From Anaeramoeba flamelloides (taxonomy: Eukaryota > Metamonada > Anaeramoebidae): a stretch of DNA of 64,000 nt. Position numbers and translations under genes: made by a program. The stretch lies in contig JANTQA010000045.1 of assembly GCA_027625915.1 (NCBI GenBank), positions 3,737,719 through 3,801,718 of the forward strand, read 5' to 3'. This document shows, in pieces, positions 46,001-55,925 of this stretch. Under the pieces are notes generated by a model. That model ran no database searches, was not told the origin of the DNA, and was given only the letters and a program-made list of their open reading frames with translations. The number at the start of each line of letters is the position of its first letter. The first letter of the stretch is position 1.

Positions 46001-46060
46001 CCTAAATTTATTTTCGACACAAAAAGTACTTTATTAAGGAAATTTTCAAAGATAAGTTAA
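40056..46060 (+). CDS. coiled-coil RGS-DUF547 protein, 2 exons
   Basis: Predicted join 40056-41903 and 44918-46060, 996 aa. A basic head (SFLPRILKRNKDKKK) and long coiled coils (about 50-125 and 185-350) with a Glu/Lys/Thr-rich insert are followed by an Asn-rich linker (about 365-500). The RGS domain spans about 571-695 and is split by the intron. Exon 1 gives TSLEMLLRIPTAVSYFTEFL and ENILFFQAAKKFKRN. Exon 2 continues in phase with KIAKIYIYPESFFEINIISE, TRKNIIKNIEE and FDKAQLAVYNHMNLNSWSAF, the expected RGS order. DUF547 follows (about 773-925; FQRFVQLTAELQNIKL and LPFFLNLYNCLTFHSL are its signature). RGS domains speed GTP hydrolysis by G-alpha. DUF547 has no established activity. A G-protein signalling scaffold is inferred. 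An in-frame ATG at 45050 could be mistaken for the start of a separate DUF547 gene, but the RGS sequence runs through it. Confidence 0.85.
42225..42640 (-). mobile_element. LINE relic of a second subfamily, broken up by hairpins
   Basis: A poly(T) run and a LINE-like 3' end at 42225-42257, then a hairpin cluster, then ORF2 C-terminal sequence at 42454-42632. The latter encodes TSILKLRIFINYLNEYSYVY and CNLCKKYSNLDTDEDIDHFL, the same Cys-Cys-His arrangement as the LINE at 52.4 kb but with many substitutions. About 190 bp present between these parts in copy A are missing. Hairpins lie at both edges. Confidence 0.7.
42258..42453 (+). mobile_element. modular hairpin pair (Z-Y) with expanded 10-bp end
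   Basis: Begins CCGTTAG, a type Z hairpin with AATTTAAGAAATAAACC arms, joint AACCACCGTTAGC, a type Y hairpin with TTTTCCATAATTCAAAAG arms, then CTAGGCACTCTACGGCACTC and on to GACACGA. Read on the minus strand, the tail is four 10-mers (CGTGTCGTCA, AGTGCCGTAG twice, AGTGCCTAG). Confidence 0.75.
42633..42936 (+). mobile_element. modular hairpin triplet (Z-Y-X) with 10-bp end
   Basis: Begins TCGTTAG directly after ATTTTTTG of the LINE, the same joint as at 17315/17316. Modules in order: Z (AAATAAACAGAAAA arms), Y (CTTTTCCAGAATTC arms), joint CCACCGTTAGC, X (TTCTTGGGTTTTCTG, ending CCTCAAGAAACCC). Ends CTAGGCACTCTACGGTACTT and on to GACAC, three 10-mers. Confidence 0.75.
43034..43121 (+). mobile_element. 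modular hairpin, Z/Y hybrid, single
   Basis: Begins TCGTTAG, ends CCTAGACACAA. The outer arms are Z-like poly(T)/poly(A), the inner arms Y-like (AAAAGAATGGAGTAAAATC with a near-complementary AATTTTGCCCAATTCTTTT). A mosaic of the two module types. Confidence 0.7.
43230..43590 (-). mobile_element. diverged LINE ORF2 C-terminal fragment
   Basis: The minus-strand reading includes CDYCIQYYENIKHFIWYCER followed by a KW motif. This is the Cys-x-x-Cys...His...Cys arrangement that ends the ORF2 of the other LINE copies here, but too diverged to belong to the same subfamily. It is preceded (plus-strand right) by hydrophobic sequence and has no intact 5' part. Confidence 0.5.
43895..44654. mobile_element. 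TTAA-flanked MITE family M3, copy 2
   Basis: 760 bp between two TTAA sites, with inverted ends AAGGGATTAGCGTC and GACGCTAATCCCTT. Internal similarity to 24378-25139 in the opposite orientation. Ends are clean, so younger than copy 1. No ORF. Inserted in the RGS-DUF547 intron. Confidence 0.75.
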
Positions 46061-46496
46061 GAATGGCATTTCTTTATCCTTGATTTATAATTTATTATTC
46101 ATTTATAATGATTATTGACATTGATTGTTTGTACACATTTCAATTGGAGACACACCGATTAATAATTGAACAAAATCAATACATTCATGCTTTTTTTTGT
46201 GAATAATTTTTTTTTTTTTTTTTTTTTAATAATAAAAATATTTATTTAATTTTAATTTTTTCTGTTTTTTTTTTTTAAAGAATTAATGCCAAATTATTTC
46301 AATACTCTTTTTTTTTTTTTTTTTCTTAGATAACGTTAGCTTATTTTGATATAACAAATGAAGATTATGTTTAATAAAAAAAATATCTTTTTATTAAGAT
46401 CTAGAGAAAATTAATTTTTCTTCTATTCCACTGTCTTTTCTATTTTTTTAATATTTTGAGATATTTTTAAATAACTCAATGAGTCGAATAAAAAAA

Positions 46497-46612
46497 ACAA
46501 ATTTAAAAAATTCAATAATACTCTAGATCAGGAGAGTATTTTTTAAGAAAGATCTTTTTTCTTAAGAAATAGTGACTATAAATTGAGTGAGAAAAGAGGT
46601 TAATTTATATTA
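46497..46612 (+). repeat. direct repeat R3, copy 1
   Basis: Shared with 47067-47180: ATTCAATAATA, ATCAGGAGAGTATT, AAGATCTTTTTTCTTAAGAA and ATAGTGACTATAAATTGAG. Copies are 570 bp apart. Confidence 0.75.
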
Positions 46613-47066
46613 ATTTTTTAATGTGGGTTTCAAAAAAACCATATCTGTAATTATTTAAATGCCTTGGAGTTATAAGTACTGTTAATTGTAAATTAAAATG
46701 ATCAAAATTTTCATTCAGTATTCCAAAAAATCACATTCCTCAGAATTAAATAAACCATCAAAGTCTCCATTTCTCAAAGGAAAAATTACATATTTTTAAA
46801 CTGATTTTTGGAATTAAAAATTTGAAAAGTTACAGGATTTTAAAATCGTGTTTTTGTTGAAAACTGGATGAAAAATTTTGTACCTTTTATTTTGCAACAA
46901 ATAATAATGTACTTTTTCTTAATAGGGTGATATTGATATCGCTTCCTATCAAGAAAAATACCTTTCTAATTTTCGAAACAATGAGTCAAATTATATGAGT
47001 TATTGTTTGTTGTTAAAGTGACGAGTAACTTTAAGGTAAAAAAAGAAAAGAAAAAAAAATAATATA

Positions 47067-47180
47067 AACAAATTTGAAAAATTCAATAATATTCGACATC
47101 AGGAGAGTATTATTTAAGTAAGATCTTTTTTCTTAAGAAATAGTGACTATAAATTGAGCGAGAAAATAGGTTATTTTTTA
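47067..47180 (+). repeat. direct repeat R3, copy 2
   Basis: See 46497-46612. It contains a small inverted repeat, AAGATC...CTTAAGAA. Ends 412 bp before the tRNA gene. Confidence 0.75.
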
Positions 47181-47598
47181 TATTTTTTAACTTGACTTTA
47201 AAAAAAAAAATAACTCAAATATACCTTTTTAAACAGTGAATATGGTTACAATTTTTTATCTAAAATCATTTTTTTTTTTATGCTACAATGAAAAATTGTT
47301 TTTTAGAATTTTTTTTAAAATTAAAGTTTTGTATTATTAAAATAAGTTTTGATTAGATAAAATCTTTTATTGATTTATTTTTAAATTATTTTGAGTTTGT
47401 TAACAATGAATAAATTTATTTTTTGTTCTGTATTAATTTTATTATTTATTTATAGACTGACATATTAATTTTATTGGTATTGACTGATATTTGTTTAAAA
47501 ATGTAGAATAAAACACGAAAAAGCTTATTGTTTTTTTTATCGTTTTCTATTAGATAACTTCTTAAACTCAAAAATAATCAATTTAATGTCTGGCCAAA

Positions 47599-47609
47599 TA
47601 GTTTAATGG
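47599..47609 (+). promoter_or_regulatory. internal A box of the tRNA-Pro gene
   Basis: TAGTTTAATGG fits the pol III A-box consensus TRGYNNARNNG. Confidence 0.75.
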
Positions 47610-47639
47610 GAGAATACATGCTTTGGGAGCATGGGACCC

Positions 47640-47650
47640 GAGTTCGATTC
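47640..47650 (+). promoter_or_regulatory. internal B box of the tRNA-Pro gene
   Basis: GAGTTCGATTC fits the B-box consensus GGTTCGANTCC except for the second position and the final C. Confidence 0.7.
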
Positions 47651-47662
47651 TCGGTTTGGCCC

Positions 47663-47668
47663 TTTTTT
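47663..47668 (+). terminator. pol III terminator of the tRNA-Pro gene
   Basis: A run of six T immediately after the discriminator base. Confidence 0.85.
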
Positions 47669-48601
47669 ATTTAGTTCCCTTTTTTTTTACATTTTGATGA
47701 TTATGAAATAATATAACATTAAACTCACAAAGATCAATCTCCCAATTATTTTTTATTCGATCTTTTACTTTTGTTTCAAATTTTTTTTTAACTTTTTTTT
47801 ATTTTCATTTTTTATGAAAAAGAAAACCTTTAAATAATTTTATTTCTTAGATTATAAAACACTCATTCCATATTTATTACCCTTCCCATCATTATTGTCC
47901 AATAGCATTCTTTGTTGACAGGAATATGAAAATCAATATTTTTGTTCTTTTTTGAGATAAAACTTTTGGTTAGCTAAAAAAAAATGATATATCTAACGGA
48001 TTAAAAAATAATTGTATTTTTTTCAGAAGAATAGTTGTAATAATCAAAGTTTTGTGGTCATTTAAAAATTTTACTTTAAAATTTTTTCCAAGGGATTTTG
48101 TTTTTTACAAGAGAAAATTAGAGTATTTTCTCAAAATAAACTTTTCTTAAAGATATTTGGGAATTAAGTAATTTAAACCTTAGAATTCAAAATCATAGAT
48201 TGTTTCTGCTAATAAAAGATTTAAATTGTTCAAAGGGTTCTTGTGAATTTGACCAAACTATTTATTATAAAAATTCTTATATAAAGAAAATTTATTTGCA
48301 ATTTTATTCTCATTTTTTTTTAAAAAACAAAAAACCACTTTTTCAAAACATTAAAGAAAAAAAATTTTTTTTCTTAAATAGATCTCAATTTAATTGATAA
48401 ACCTGAAGTTAAACTTCTATCAAATATTCATTTATTAAATCACCTACGCTTCAATAAGTTTTATTTTCTGATATTTGTATTTGCATATCAATTATTAAAA
48501 ATAATAACCAAATAAAAAATTTTATTTCCAAATCAATACTTTCCAACATTATCTGAAAAATATGTTTTACCATTTTAAAGAATTAACAACAATGTTAATA
48601 A

Positions 48602-49165
48602 AAACAATAAACTCTATTTCACTCAAAGGTGCCCAGCAAAAAAAGAAAAATTCACTTTATTTTTAAAAATCAACAAAACTAGGATAGTTTAGTAATACGA
48701 GAAATAATAAACTTCTGATTCGAGTCTATAATCGTAAAATAAAAGCCTGAACAAACCATAAATTTCAAAAAAAAAAAATTGTTAAAAAATTTTATGGGCA
48801 ATTTTCATTGGAAAGTCTCATACAAAAGTTCTGAATTTCTTTAGGACATTAAAATTGTTCACAATAAGAGTTTTTACTCCCAAACATATGAATTCAAAAG
48901 GGATTTACAAAATCTCTCTTTTTTAAATGTTTATTAGGAGTTTCAAACATTTTTTTTATTCAATGAAAAAAAAAAAAAAGAAAAAAGTAAAAAAAAGCAA
49001 AAAATAATTACAAAATGTAAAAAAATTTTTCAAAATGAGAAAAAATAATGTGATCTAAAAAATGAAAATTAATATTGAAAAGAATAATAAATTAAATTTA
49101 TAGAATATGTTCTATTTCTTCAAAAAAAATGGATCCCTTTAACTCAAAAAGAGTTAAATTTACTT
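48602..49165. repeat. dispersed repeat R2, copy 2
   Basis: Same orientation and block order as 9660-10250. See that entry. Confidence 0.6.
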
Positions 49166-49396
49166 TTTTTTTCTTTTTAAATTGTATTCATGTGAAATCA
49201 ATTGATTTCAAAAAAGAGAATCAAATTAATAAATTGCTTTGATGTGGTTAACTCATCCATTTCACAAACCGTAACATAAATCACAAAATAAAATTTTTTC
49301 AAGATCTTGACCAGATTTTATTTTATTTTTAAAAAATACTACCCCTTTAAGGAAAAAACTTTTCAAAAGAATTCTTCCGAAAAAAAAGAGATGCTA

Positions 49397-49897
49397 TATG
49401 GTAGTGAAAAAAATACTGGGTATGAAAATAATCCCGTAAAAGATCCTTAATTTTTAATGATAGTAAAATTGTTGGGTAATTTCATTTATTTAAAAGCAAA
49501 TTCTTTTTTAAGAATCAAACCTTTACAGTTATAACTCACCCACTTATTAGAATAATGATTAACGAAATTACACTTTTTCAAAAAAATATTCAATCAATCA
49601 AAAAAAAACGAATAAAAATTATCTTTTTCCAAACTCTCGTAAACCTCTATAAAACTCGATTATTTTTCAAAAAAAGTTGATCTACTTAAATTATCAAACA
49701 ATTACTTTAGTATTCTTTAGAAACCCGATTTTAATGAACTTTATTTAGGTTTATCATTCAGCTCATAAAAAATTTAGTCTTTAAGAAAAAGGATTTGATT
49801 GAAAATAAAAGAAATTACACAACAAATTTCCATATATTCACAATTAAAAATCTTGCCAGTGATTATTTTCATGCCCAGTATTTTTTTCCCTACTATA
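49397..49897. mobile_element. MITE family M1, copy 3
   Basis: 501 bp, ends TATGGTAGTGAAAAAAATAC and GTATTTTTTTCCCTACTATA facing each other (two mismatches). Colinear with 20426-20937. Confidence 0.8.
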
Positions 49898-50224
49898 CTT
49901 TTTATTTTAGTTAAGGCTCTTCTTATACTTTTATCTAAAGATTAAAAGAAACCATACTTACAAAAAAAAATTTTGGTATTTTTGTTTTTATTTTTTGTTA
50001 TAATGTTGTCAAAATGATGCTTGTAGAAAAACTCAAAATGATTTTATAGATTATCATTTATTTGTTTTTGATAACACTAGTTACTAGGAGTTTGCATTAT
50101 TTCTTTATTTATTATCCATACTTCACTTTTAAATTTTGTTAAAGTTAATTATCTTTTGGTATTTACTGTTGTCAAAATATTCGTGCCAAAAAATTTAATC
50201 CTCCCTTCAAAATAAAAAAAAAAA

Positions 50225-50890
50225 AAAAGCATGTTTTTTTTGTGATAGAAACCCTATACATCAACCAATCAAAGAAAATGACAATAAAAACTAAGCAAGT
50301 ATGGTATTGGTTTCTTAAAGTTCTATTCTTTAAAATAAAATTCAAAAAATGAAGGATCAAATTATAAAATTTATCTCAAAAAATAGTGTAAATTTTTTGT
50401 TTAAATTTTTATCATTAAAAAAATGAAAAAAATCCAAAAAAATTGAGGAAAATTTAGAAAAAAATTTAAATAAAGTTTCAATCTTAATTTAAATTTTACT
50501 GAAAATATCAAGTGGTTTACTTTCAAAATTGATTTGAACTTGAGTATACAGTCAGTTTCAATTTCAAGAAACAAACTTTCAACGAAATGTAAGGCCCAAA
50601 AAAATCTCAAATTAAAGTACATTTTTTGAATTTTTTTGTATGCAAATTATTTTACTAGAATTTGAATTTTGTGTCTTAATATAAGATTTTTATTGTAGCC
50701 TTAAATTAAGTTCAAAGTTTGTACCTTAAAATCGGAACTGACTGTAATATTGGGTAGTAAATTCGATATTCCATTGAAACTAGAAGAAAAAAAAGCGCAG
50801 GTTATATTTTGAAATAAGGATTATAGTCATTGTAGATACATTCTTTTGATCACTGTACGTTGAAAAAATTATTACCTCGTAAAAAAACTC
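50225..50890 (+). repeat. dispersed repeat R1, copy 2 (MITE-filled)
   Basis: Aligns with 36370-36830 on both sides of MITE M2. The right-hand part is also duplicated at 56779 onward. Confidence 0.65.
50549..50744. mobile_element. MITE family M2, copy 2, in a dated empty site
   Basis: 196 bp between TA dinucleotides. Ends CAGTCAGTTTCAATTTCAAG and the complementary AAAATCGGAACTGACTG. The related sequence at about 36680 lacks the element, so target and TA duplication can be read directly. Tc1/mariner-like by ends and target. The duplicated segment copy B begins inside this MITE. Confidence 0.8.
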
Positions 50891-50943
50891 TATTTTTTAC
50901 AAAATTCCTTATTTATGCTTGTTAACTTACATTCTTGCCCCTC

Positions 50944-50956
50944 CCCCCCCCCCCTT
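50944..50956 (+). repeat. 13-C homopolymer
   Basis: A run of C after GCCCCT and before TTAGATTTAAATTCC. In copy B the same place has only five C (57062-57067). Exceptional in such an AT-rich region. Confidence 0.85.
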
Positions 50957-52158
50957 AGATTTAAATTCCCTTTCAGAAATTTAAGCGTAAAACAAGGGAT
51001 TTCTACAATTATTAATTAATGAAAATATTTTCAAACTGTCTTGATTTTAAATTAATTCATTAAGATATATTTCTTTTAATTTGTGATATAAATATTAATC
51101 TATTATTTTCATAGTGTAGGGTATGTTTATAAAAAATTATTAATATTTTCTAAAAGTTCCTTTTGTTCATATTTTAATAGGAAAGTACAAATTTTATTTA
51201 AATGTTCATTGATTACTTGTTGGTATCTATTTAAGCAGTTGGTGAATGTCCTGAATTTTAGAATTGTTAGGTTTGTTGGATACTGATTAAATCATTCTCT
51301 ATGATATTTATTTCAAAATAAGTTAGTTGAAATATTTTTAAAAAATGAAAAAAGAAATCTTATTTAGAGAAAACAATGTAGAAAAAGCACATTTCAATAA
51401 AAAAATGTAAATAAAAAAATGTCAAAAATGATTTTTTAAACAATAAAATATAGTTTTATGATTTCCATTCTATCGCTAAATAAGTTCTAAATTAAAGAAG
51501 TTATGAAAACAATTTTTTTATATCCAAAAGAAAAAAATCATTAATAATTTTCATAGATAAAAAATATCAGATATAATCGAAATGTGGAAATTTAATCTCT
51601 TTTTTTATTTATGTTATAATATACTAAAAAATAAATTGAATCATCACCAAGAAACAAGAAACTGGAGTTAATTATTTGCATATATTTAAAAAGTTTCATG
51701 AATAATTGAGCTTAATAAAGATATTTTATATAAAAAAAAAAAAAAAAACGATTTGATTTGATTAGTTTATACCCCCCTTCGCTGTAATGAACTTATGATA
51801 GTTTAATTATTGAGTTCATATAGCATGTACGAAGTTCTAAAAAATATTTAATTTAATTTTTTTTTTAAACACACAAAAATTTCGATAATATTAACAAAAA
51901 ATAATGATGTCCTGGCTTATTTTAAGGTATGAATAATTCCAATTTTCGAAAAAAAACACAAACAAGACTTTTGAATTGTAAAATAGTAGTAAATGATCTC
52001 ATTTTCAAATATTTTCAATGCACTTCATATAAAAACGTGAAACAGGGAAAAAAAGTTCATCCATTTTGGAATTGGAAAAATTAATATAACCTGAAAATAA
52101 AAAGGACTATCAATTAATAAAAGAAAAAAATAAATTATTTTTTTTTTTTTATTGTAAT

Positions 52159-55090
52159 TTAAGGGAGGAGTTTAGAATTCCTCTTGTTTGCCCGAATTCC
52201 TAAACTTGAATTTAGAAATCGTATAATAGATTCAAACATACTCTTATTATCTACTAAAGCTAATAAAGATATCGAATCTTGTTTATTAATAATATTATAA
52301 ATATTATTATTATTTAAAATAAGTGAAAAATTATTTTTTCTAATTCAGAAATCCAGATTTTCCGATTATTTTCATAGGCTGGGCAGTTCCAGAGAAAATG
52401 ATCCAAATCTTCAATGATATCCAAATCTTTATTTATTTTACACAATTGACAAAATTGTGATTTATTTTTGTTCATAAAATAAGAATATCTATTAAGATAA
52501 TTTGTATAATTTCTTAACTTTAGAATAGAAGTTGAACCCTTCCATTTTAAATATTTTTTGCTGTTTGTTAATATTACCCTGTATCAAAATTATTTTCAAA
52601 TAATTTTGTACTTTCCAACTTGGACTATTTTTTAATTGATTAATTCTGTAAACTTCGAGTTCAGATTCTAATTCTTTTTAAATTTCGAGCTTTCCAATTG
52701 ATGTTTTCTGTTTCTTTTTCTCTGAAGGGGAGAAGATTTATTAATTTATCAAATCCCAAAATTTTTAATTTTTGAATTAATTTGAATTTTCTTTTTGTAA
52801 ATTGTGATTCTTGCCAAATCAATTTTTGCTTCAGTTTTATAGATAAGTCTTGGGGAATGTGGGTTTATTAAAAAGCGATTCTGTGATTTTCTTATTAATC
52901 CAAATATCAATTTTTTTGAAATCAGATTCTGTAAAGTCAAATATCTCCAACCCATATAATAGTTGACTATGTAAAACGGCTTTAAAGAATTGAATTTTTT
53001 GACCCATTAGAAAAATTCCTTTCTTTAAAAATATGTAGGACTTTTTCAAAATTATTATTGACCTTATCAAAGTTAAATTTTAGATGAGTTTTTTTTATCT
53101 AACCAAATACCAAGATATAAAAATTTCTTTTGGTATTAGGGTTATTTTTGTTTTATTATCATTTGGATTCATTCCAAAATCTTTTATTATTTTATATATT
53201 TTTTGTAATTGATAATTTATTTCAATCATTGATCCTTTCATTATTAATATCAAATCATCAGCAAACATCTGTACGTGTATTGCTAGTGAATTGATTTTTT
53301 CTAAAAAGAAAATGAGAAATAAAACCAAATAATAGAGGAGATAATGGATCTCCTTGGTAAACACCTATTCCTTCCTTTGAGTAATAAGCAAGTAGAAACA
53401 TTTTTAAAATTTCATTTTTGATAAATTTTTTTAATTGAGTGATAAATCAATGAATGATGAATAGAGTCAAAACATTTTTGAATATCAATTGTAACTATAT
53501 ATACATTTTCATTTTTCTTTGTTTTTTCTATAATTTTTTTTATATTTATATAATAAATTCAAAACAGCAATCCGTGTATCTAATTTTTTTCTTAAATCCA
53601 AATTGTTTTTTTTGATACTATGTCCCAAGAATCTTGTATCCCAGCATATAATAATTTAAGAAAAAATCTTGGGAGTGTTTTGTTTATGGAAATGGGTCTA
53701 TAATTAAGTGGGACCCCCTCATCTCCTGATTTATGAATGAATAATATATTCTTTTTTTTGATAAAATTAATATTTTTTTGAGAAATATCTTGTATCCAAT
53801 TTAGAAATATTTTTTGAATTGTAATTAGAAAATTTTCATAATTTAAATAAAATTCGTTACTTTGATTTTTTACTTGATTTATAATGTTTAATTTTGTCAA
53901 AATCTTGAACTGATTTATTTTTCTGATATTTAATTAATTCTTCGATTTTGGCAACTGAGAATATTTCTTTAATTTCTAAATCAAATAAATTTTCTTTATC
54001 TAAATAATAATTTTTTATAAAAATTTATTATATATTTTTTTGGTTTTTTACTTATTGATTTGACATAATTAAAGTAGGGTTTTTCCAAATTATTATTATT
54101 TAAAATCATTTTTTTTGAAGATTCTCTTATCCGGCTAAGTTTTTCCAAAAATTATAATTACTTTCGAATTCCATATTAATTTGATCAATTAGTTTTCGAT
54201 ACTTATTATTATTTCTATCTTTAATTTCTTTTTATCAACTCTTTATTATCATAAACTCTGTTAATCAAACTAAATAATTTTAATTCATTTTTTAGGTATA
54301 TTCAAAACTACTCTATCTTTCATTATAAATTGTTTTTTAAACTTTTTTGAAGATAGATTCTGTTACTTTATAATTATTATTTTTAAAAAATAGATTGAAA
54401 TTTTTTTGAAAATTAAATACATCTTTTATACAATATGTTTTTTTTAATTTCCCATTTTTTATTAATATTAAATTGATTTAATATTGCGTTATGGTCACTA
54501 ATTGTATTTTTAATAGAAATTGATTTATTTTTTTTTAAAATTTTATTATTTGTGATGAAATAATCTAAATTGTTTTCATTCCGACTTGGTCTATTATTTG
54601 AAATTATTTTAAAATTATAAAGTGAAAATTGTTTAATTTGAATCTCATTTAAATTAAAATCACCCCCGATAATGGTTTTGTGGAATTGATATTGTTGTAA
54701 AATATTTTTAATTTTTTTTATAAAAAACTAAATTTCTATCATATCTTTTATATAAATTAATTATAATATAATCTGTGAATTGTATCCCCATTATATCCGG
54801 ATCTGGAACTAATATTTCTCTTGTAAAATCTTTAAAAATATTTTTTTTACAATTATTAGTAAACCACCTTTTCTATTTTTATCACCATAAGATTTTTTTA
54901 GTTATTGAGAAATAATTTATAAAATATGGCGTTTTTGTAATTTTTGTTTCTTGAATTAAACAAATATCTATATTATATTTTAATAAAAAAGATTCTAAAA
55001 TTGCAATTTTATTTTTTATCATTTAATCCCCGAATATTGAATGATAAGATTTTTTATATTAATAAGTTTATCGTTATATTCTCTTTTTTT
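52159..55090 (-). pseudogene. LINE ORF2, broken (endonuclease, RT, zinc motif)
   Basis: Separate open pieces read the endonuclease (SFNIRGLND at about 55040; PDPDIMG near 54800; GGDFNLNE near 54655), RT (KSGDEGVPLNYRPISI near 53720; FADDLILIMKG at 53265-53233) and the C-terminus (CQLCK...HFLWNCPAY; stop at 52161-52159). The pieces lie in different frames. The first part to be read is at the plus-strand right. Confidence 0.75.
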
Positions 55091-55201
55091 TCCTTTTTAG
55101 TAATAAAGATTTTTTATTTTTTTTGAAAGTAAAAAAATATATAAGTTTCTTGGTATTAAATAATTTATTTTTTAAAAGATATTTTTATATAATAATTAAT
55201 T

Positions 55202-55807
55202 TTATATTTTTAAATCCCATATTTCAATTAAATTATTTCCTTTTCTTTGATATCGTATCACTGGACGATTGTTTATAAGATCGAAAATCTCTAAAGTTGA
55301 AATATTCTTTTGAGAAAAAAATTAATTTATTTTTATTTGGAACATTTTGCAATTTTTTGATAATTTTACATTTATCCATATTAGAAAAATGTATGATTGT
55401 TTTATCATTTTTTGCATTTTTTTTAAAATCAAATTTTGAAATTAAAGTTTAACTTTTTTCAGATTGATGAATATTCCTCTATGATTATTTATTAGTTTAA
55501 TTATTAAAATAAATATTTTTGAGAATTGTAAGGATGTGTCATTAAAATTATAATCTCCATATAAATTGATAAAAGAGTAATTAAAGGATTTTTTTAATCC
55601 AATATTTTATTTGTAGTAATTTCATATTACATAATTCCCATTTATGAAATTCATATATAATAATATTTTTTCATTAAAAAAATAAGTTAAATTTATAAAG
55701 TGTTCAGTTCTTTCATAATTGTAAGAACATAAAATAATTATTTCATTTAATATATTTTTAAAATAATTATTATATTTTTTTACTAGTATCAATTGTGTTT
55801 TTTCCAT
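55202..55807 (-). pseudogene. LINE ORF1-like region, broken
   Basis: ATG at 55807 opens MEKTQLILVKKYNNYFKNIL. After frame breaks, the final part reads LIFSQKNISTLEIFDLINNR and ends IEIWDLKI at 55204-55202. A basic protein of about 200 residues upstream of ORF2 on the same strand fits a LINE ORF1 (RNA-binding chaperone). I see no clear RRM or zinc knuckle. Confidence 0.5.
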
Positions 55808-55925
55808 TATTTACACTAATAATATTTAAAATTTTATAATAAAAAAAAAGAAATTTTTTCTTTTCAATGAAATTTCTTTCTTTTTTATAAAAAATTTAGA
55901 TTGATGATTAATGGGTGTTCAAATT

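Larger units (their letters stand above)
46061..47591. other. intergenic between RGS-DUF547 gene and tRNA
   Basis: A/T-rich. It holds a pair of about 115-bp direct repeats (46497-46612 and 47067-47180). Poly(T) runs of 15-20 nt occur near 46210 and 46310. No gene seen. Confidence 0.5.
47592..47662 (+). tRNA. tRNA-Pro (anticodon TGG), no intron
   Basis: 71 nt fold as a canonical cloverleaf. The acceptor stem GGCCAAA pairs perfectly with TTTGGCC. The D stem is GTTT/GAAT with wobble pairs. The anticodon stem is CATGC/GCATG with the 7-nt loop TTTGGGA (anticodon TGG, reads CCA). The variable loop is GGAC. The T stem is CCGAG/CTCGG with loop TTCGATT. The discriminator base is C. CCA is not encoded, as usual in eukaryotes. 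It supplies proline for CCA codons, the natural choice in an AT-rich genome. Confidence 0.95.
47669..50670. other. intergenic, repeats R2, M1 and R1
   Basis: No supported gene. It contains repeat R2 copy 2 (48602-49165), MITE M1 copy 3 (49397-49897) and the left part of repeat R1 with MITE M2. Short open frames here are low-complexity. Confidence 0.5.
50671..55925. repeat. 5.25-kb duplicated segment, copy A
   Basis: Collinear with 56779-61800. It begins inside MITE M2 at GTGTCTTAATATAAG and ends at GATTAATGGGTGTTCAAAT. It contains R1 sequence, a poly(C) tract, A/T-rich sequence and the LINE. Copy A has fewer small indels than copy B. Confidence 0.85.
52138..55925 (-). mobile_element. LINE (APE-RT type), near full length, inactive
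   Basis: Minus strand, 3' A-tail at 52138-52150, 5' end not resolved because the duplicated segment continues to 55925. ORF1 region 55807-55202, ORF2 region about 55090-52159. ORF2 landmarks in order: ILSFNIRGLNDK (endonuclease start), GGLLIIV, GGDFNLNE (endonuclease), LNYRPISI, FADDLIL (reverse transcriptase, 53265-53254), then a C-terminal Cys-x-x-Cys...His...Cys motif and NSKLLP. This order (APE endonuclease, RT, CCHC-like end) is that of L1-type and related non-LTR elements. Several frame breaks mean it cannot encode an intact ORF2 as it stands. Sequencing indels may add to these. Confidence 0.85.

Noticed and set aside
45050-46060. Independent DUF547 gene starting at 45050
   Set aside because: The frame is open upstream to an AG at 44917 and encodes the missing half of the RGS domain begun in 40056-41903.
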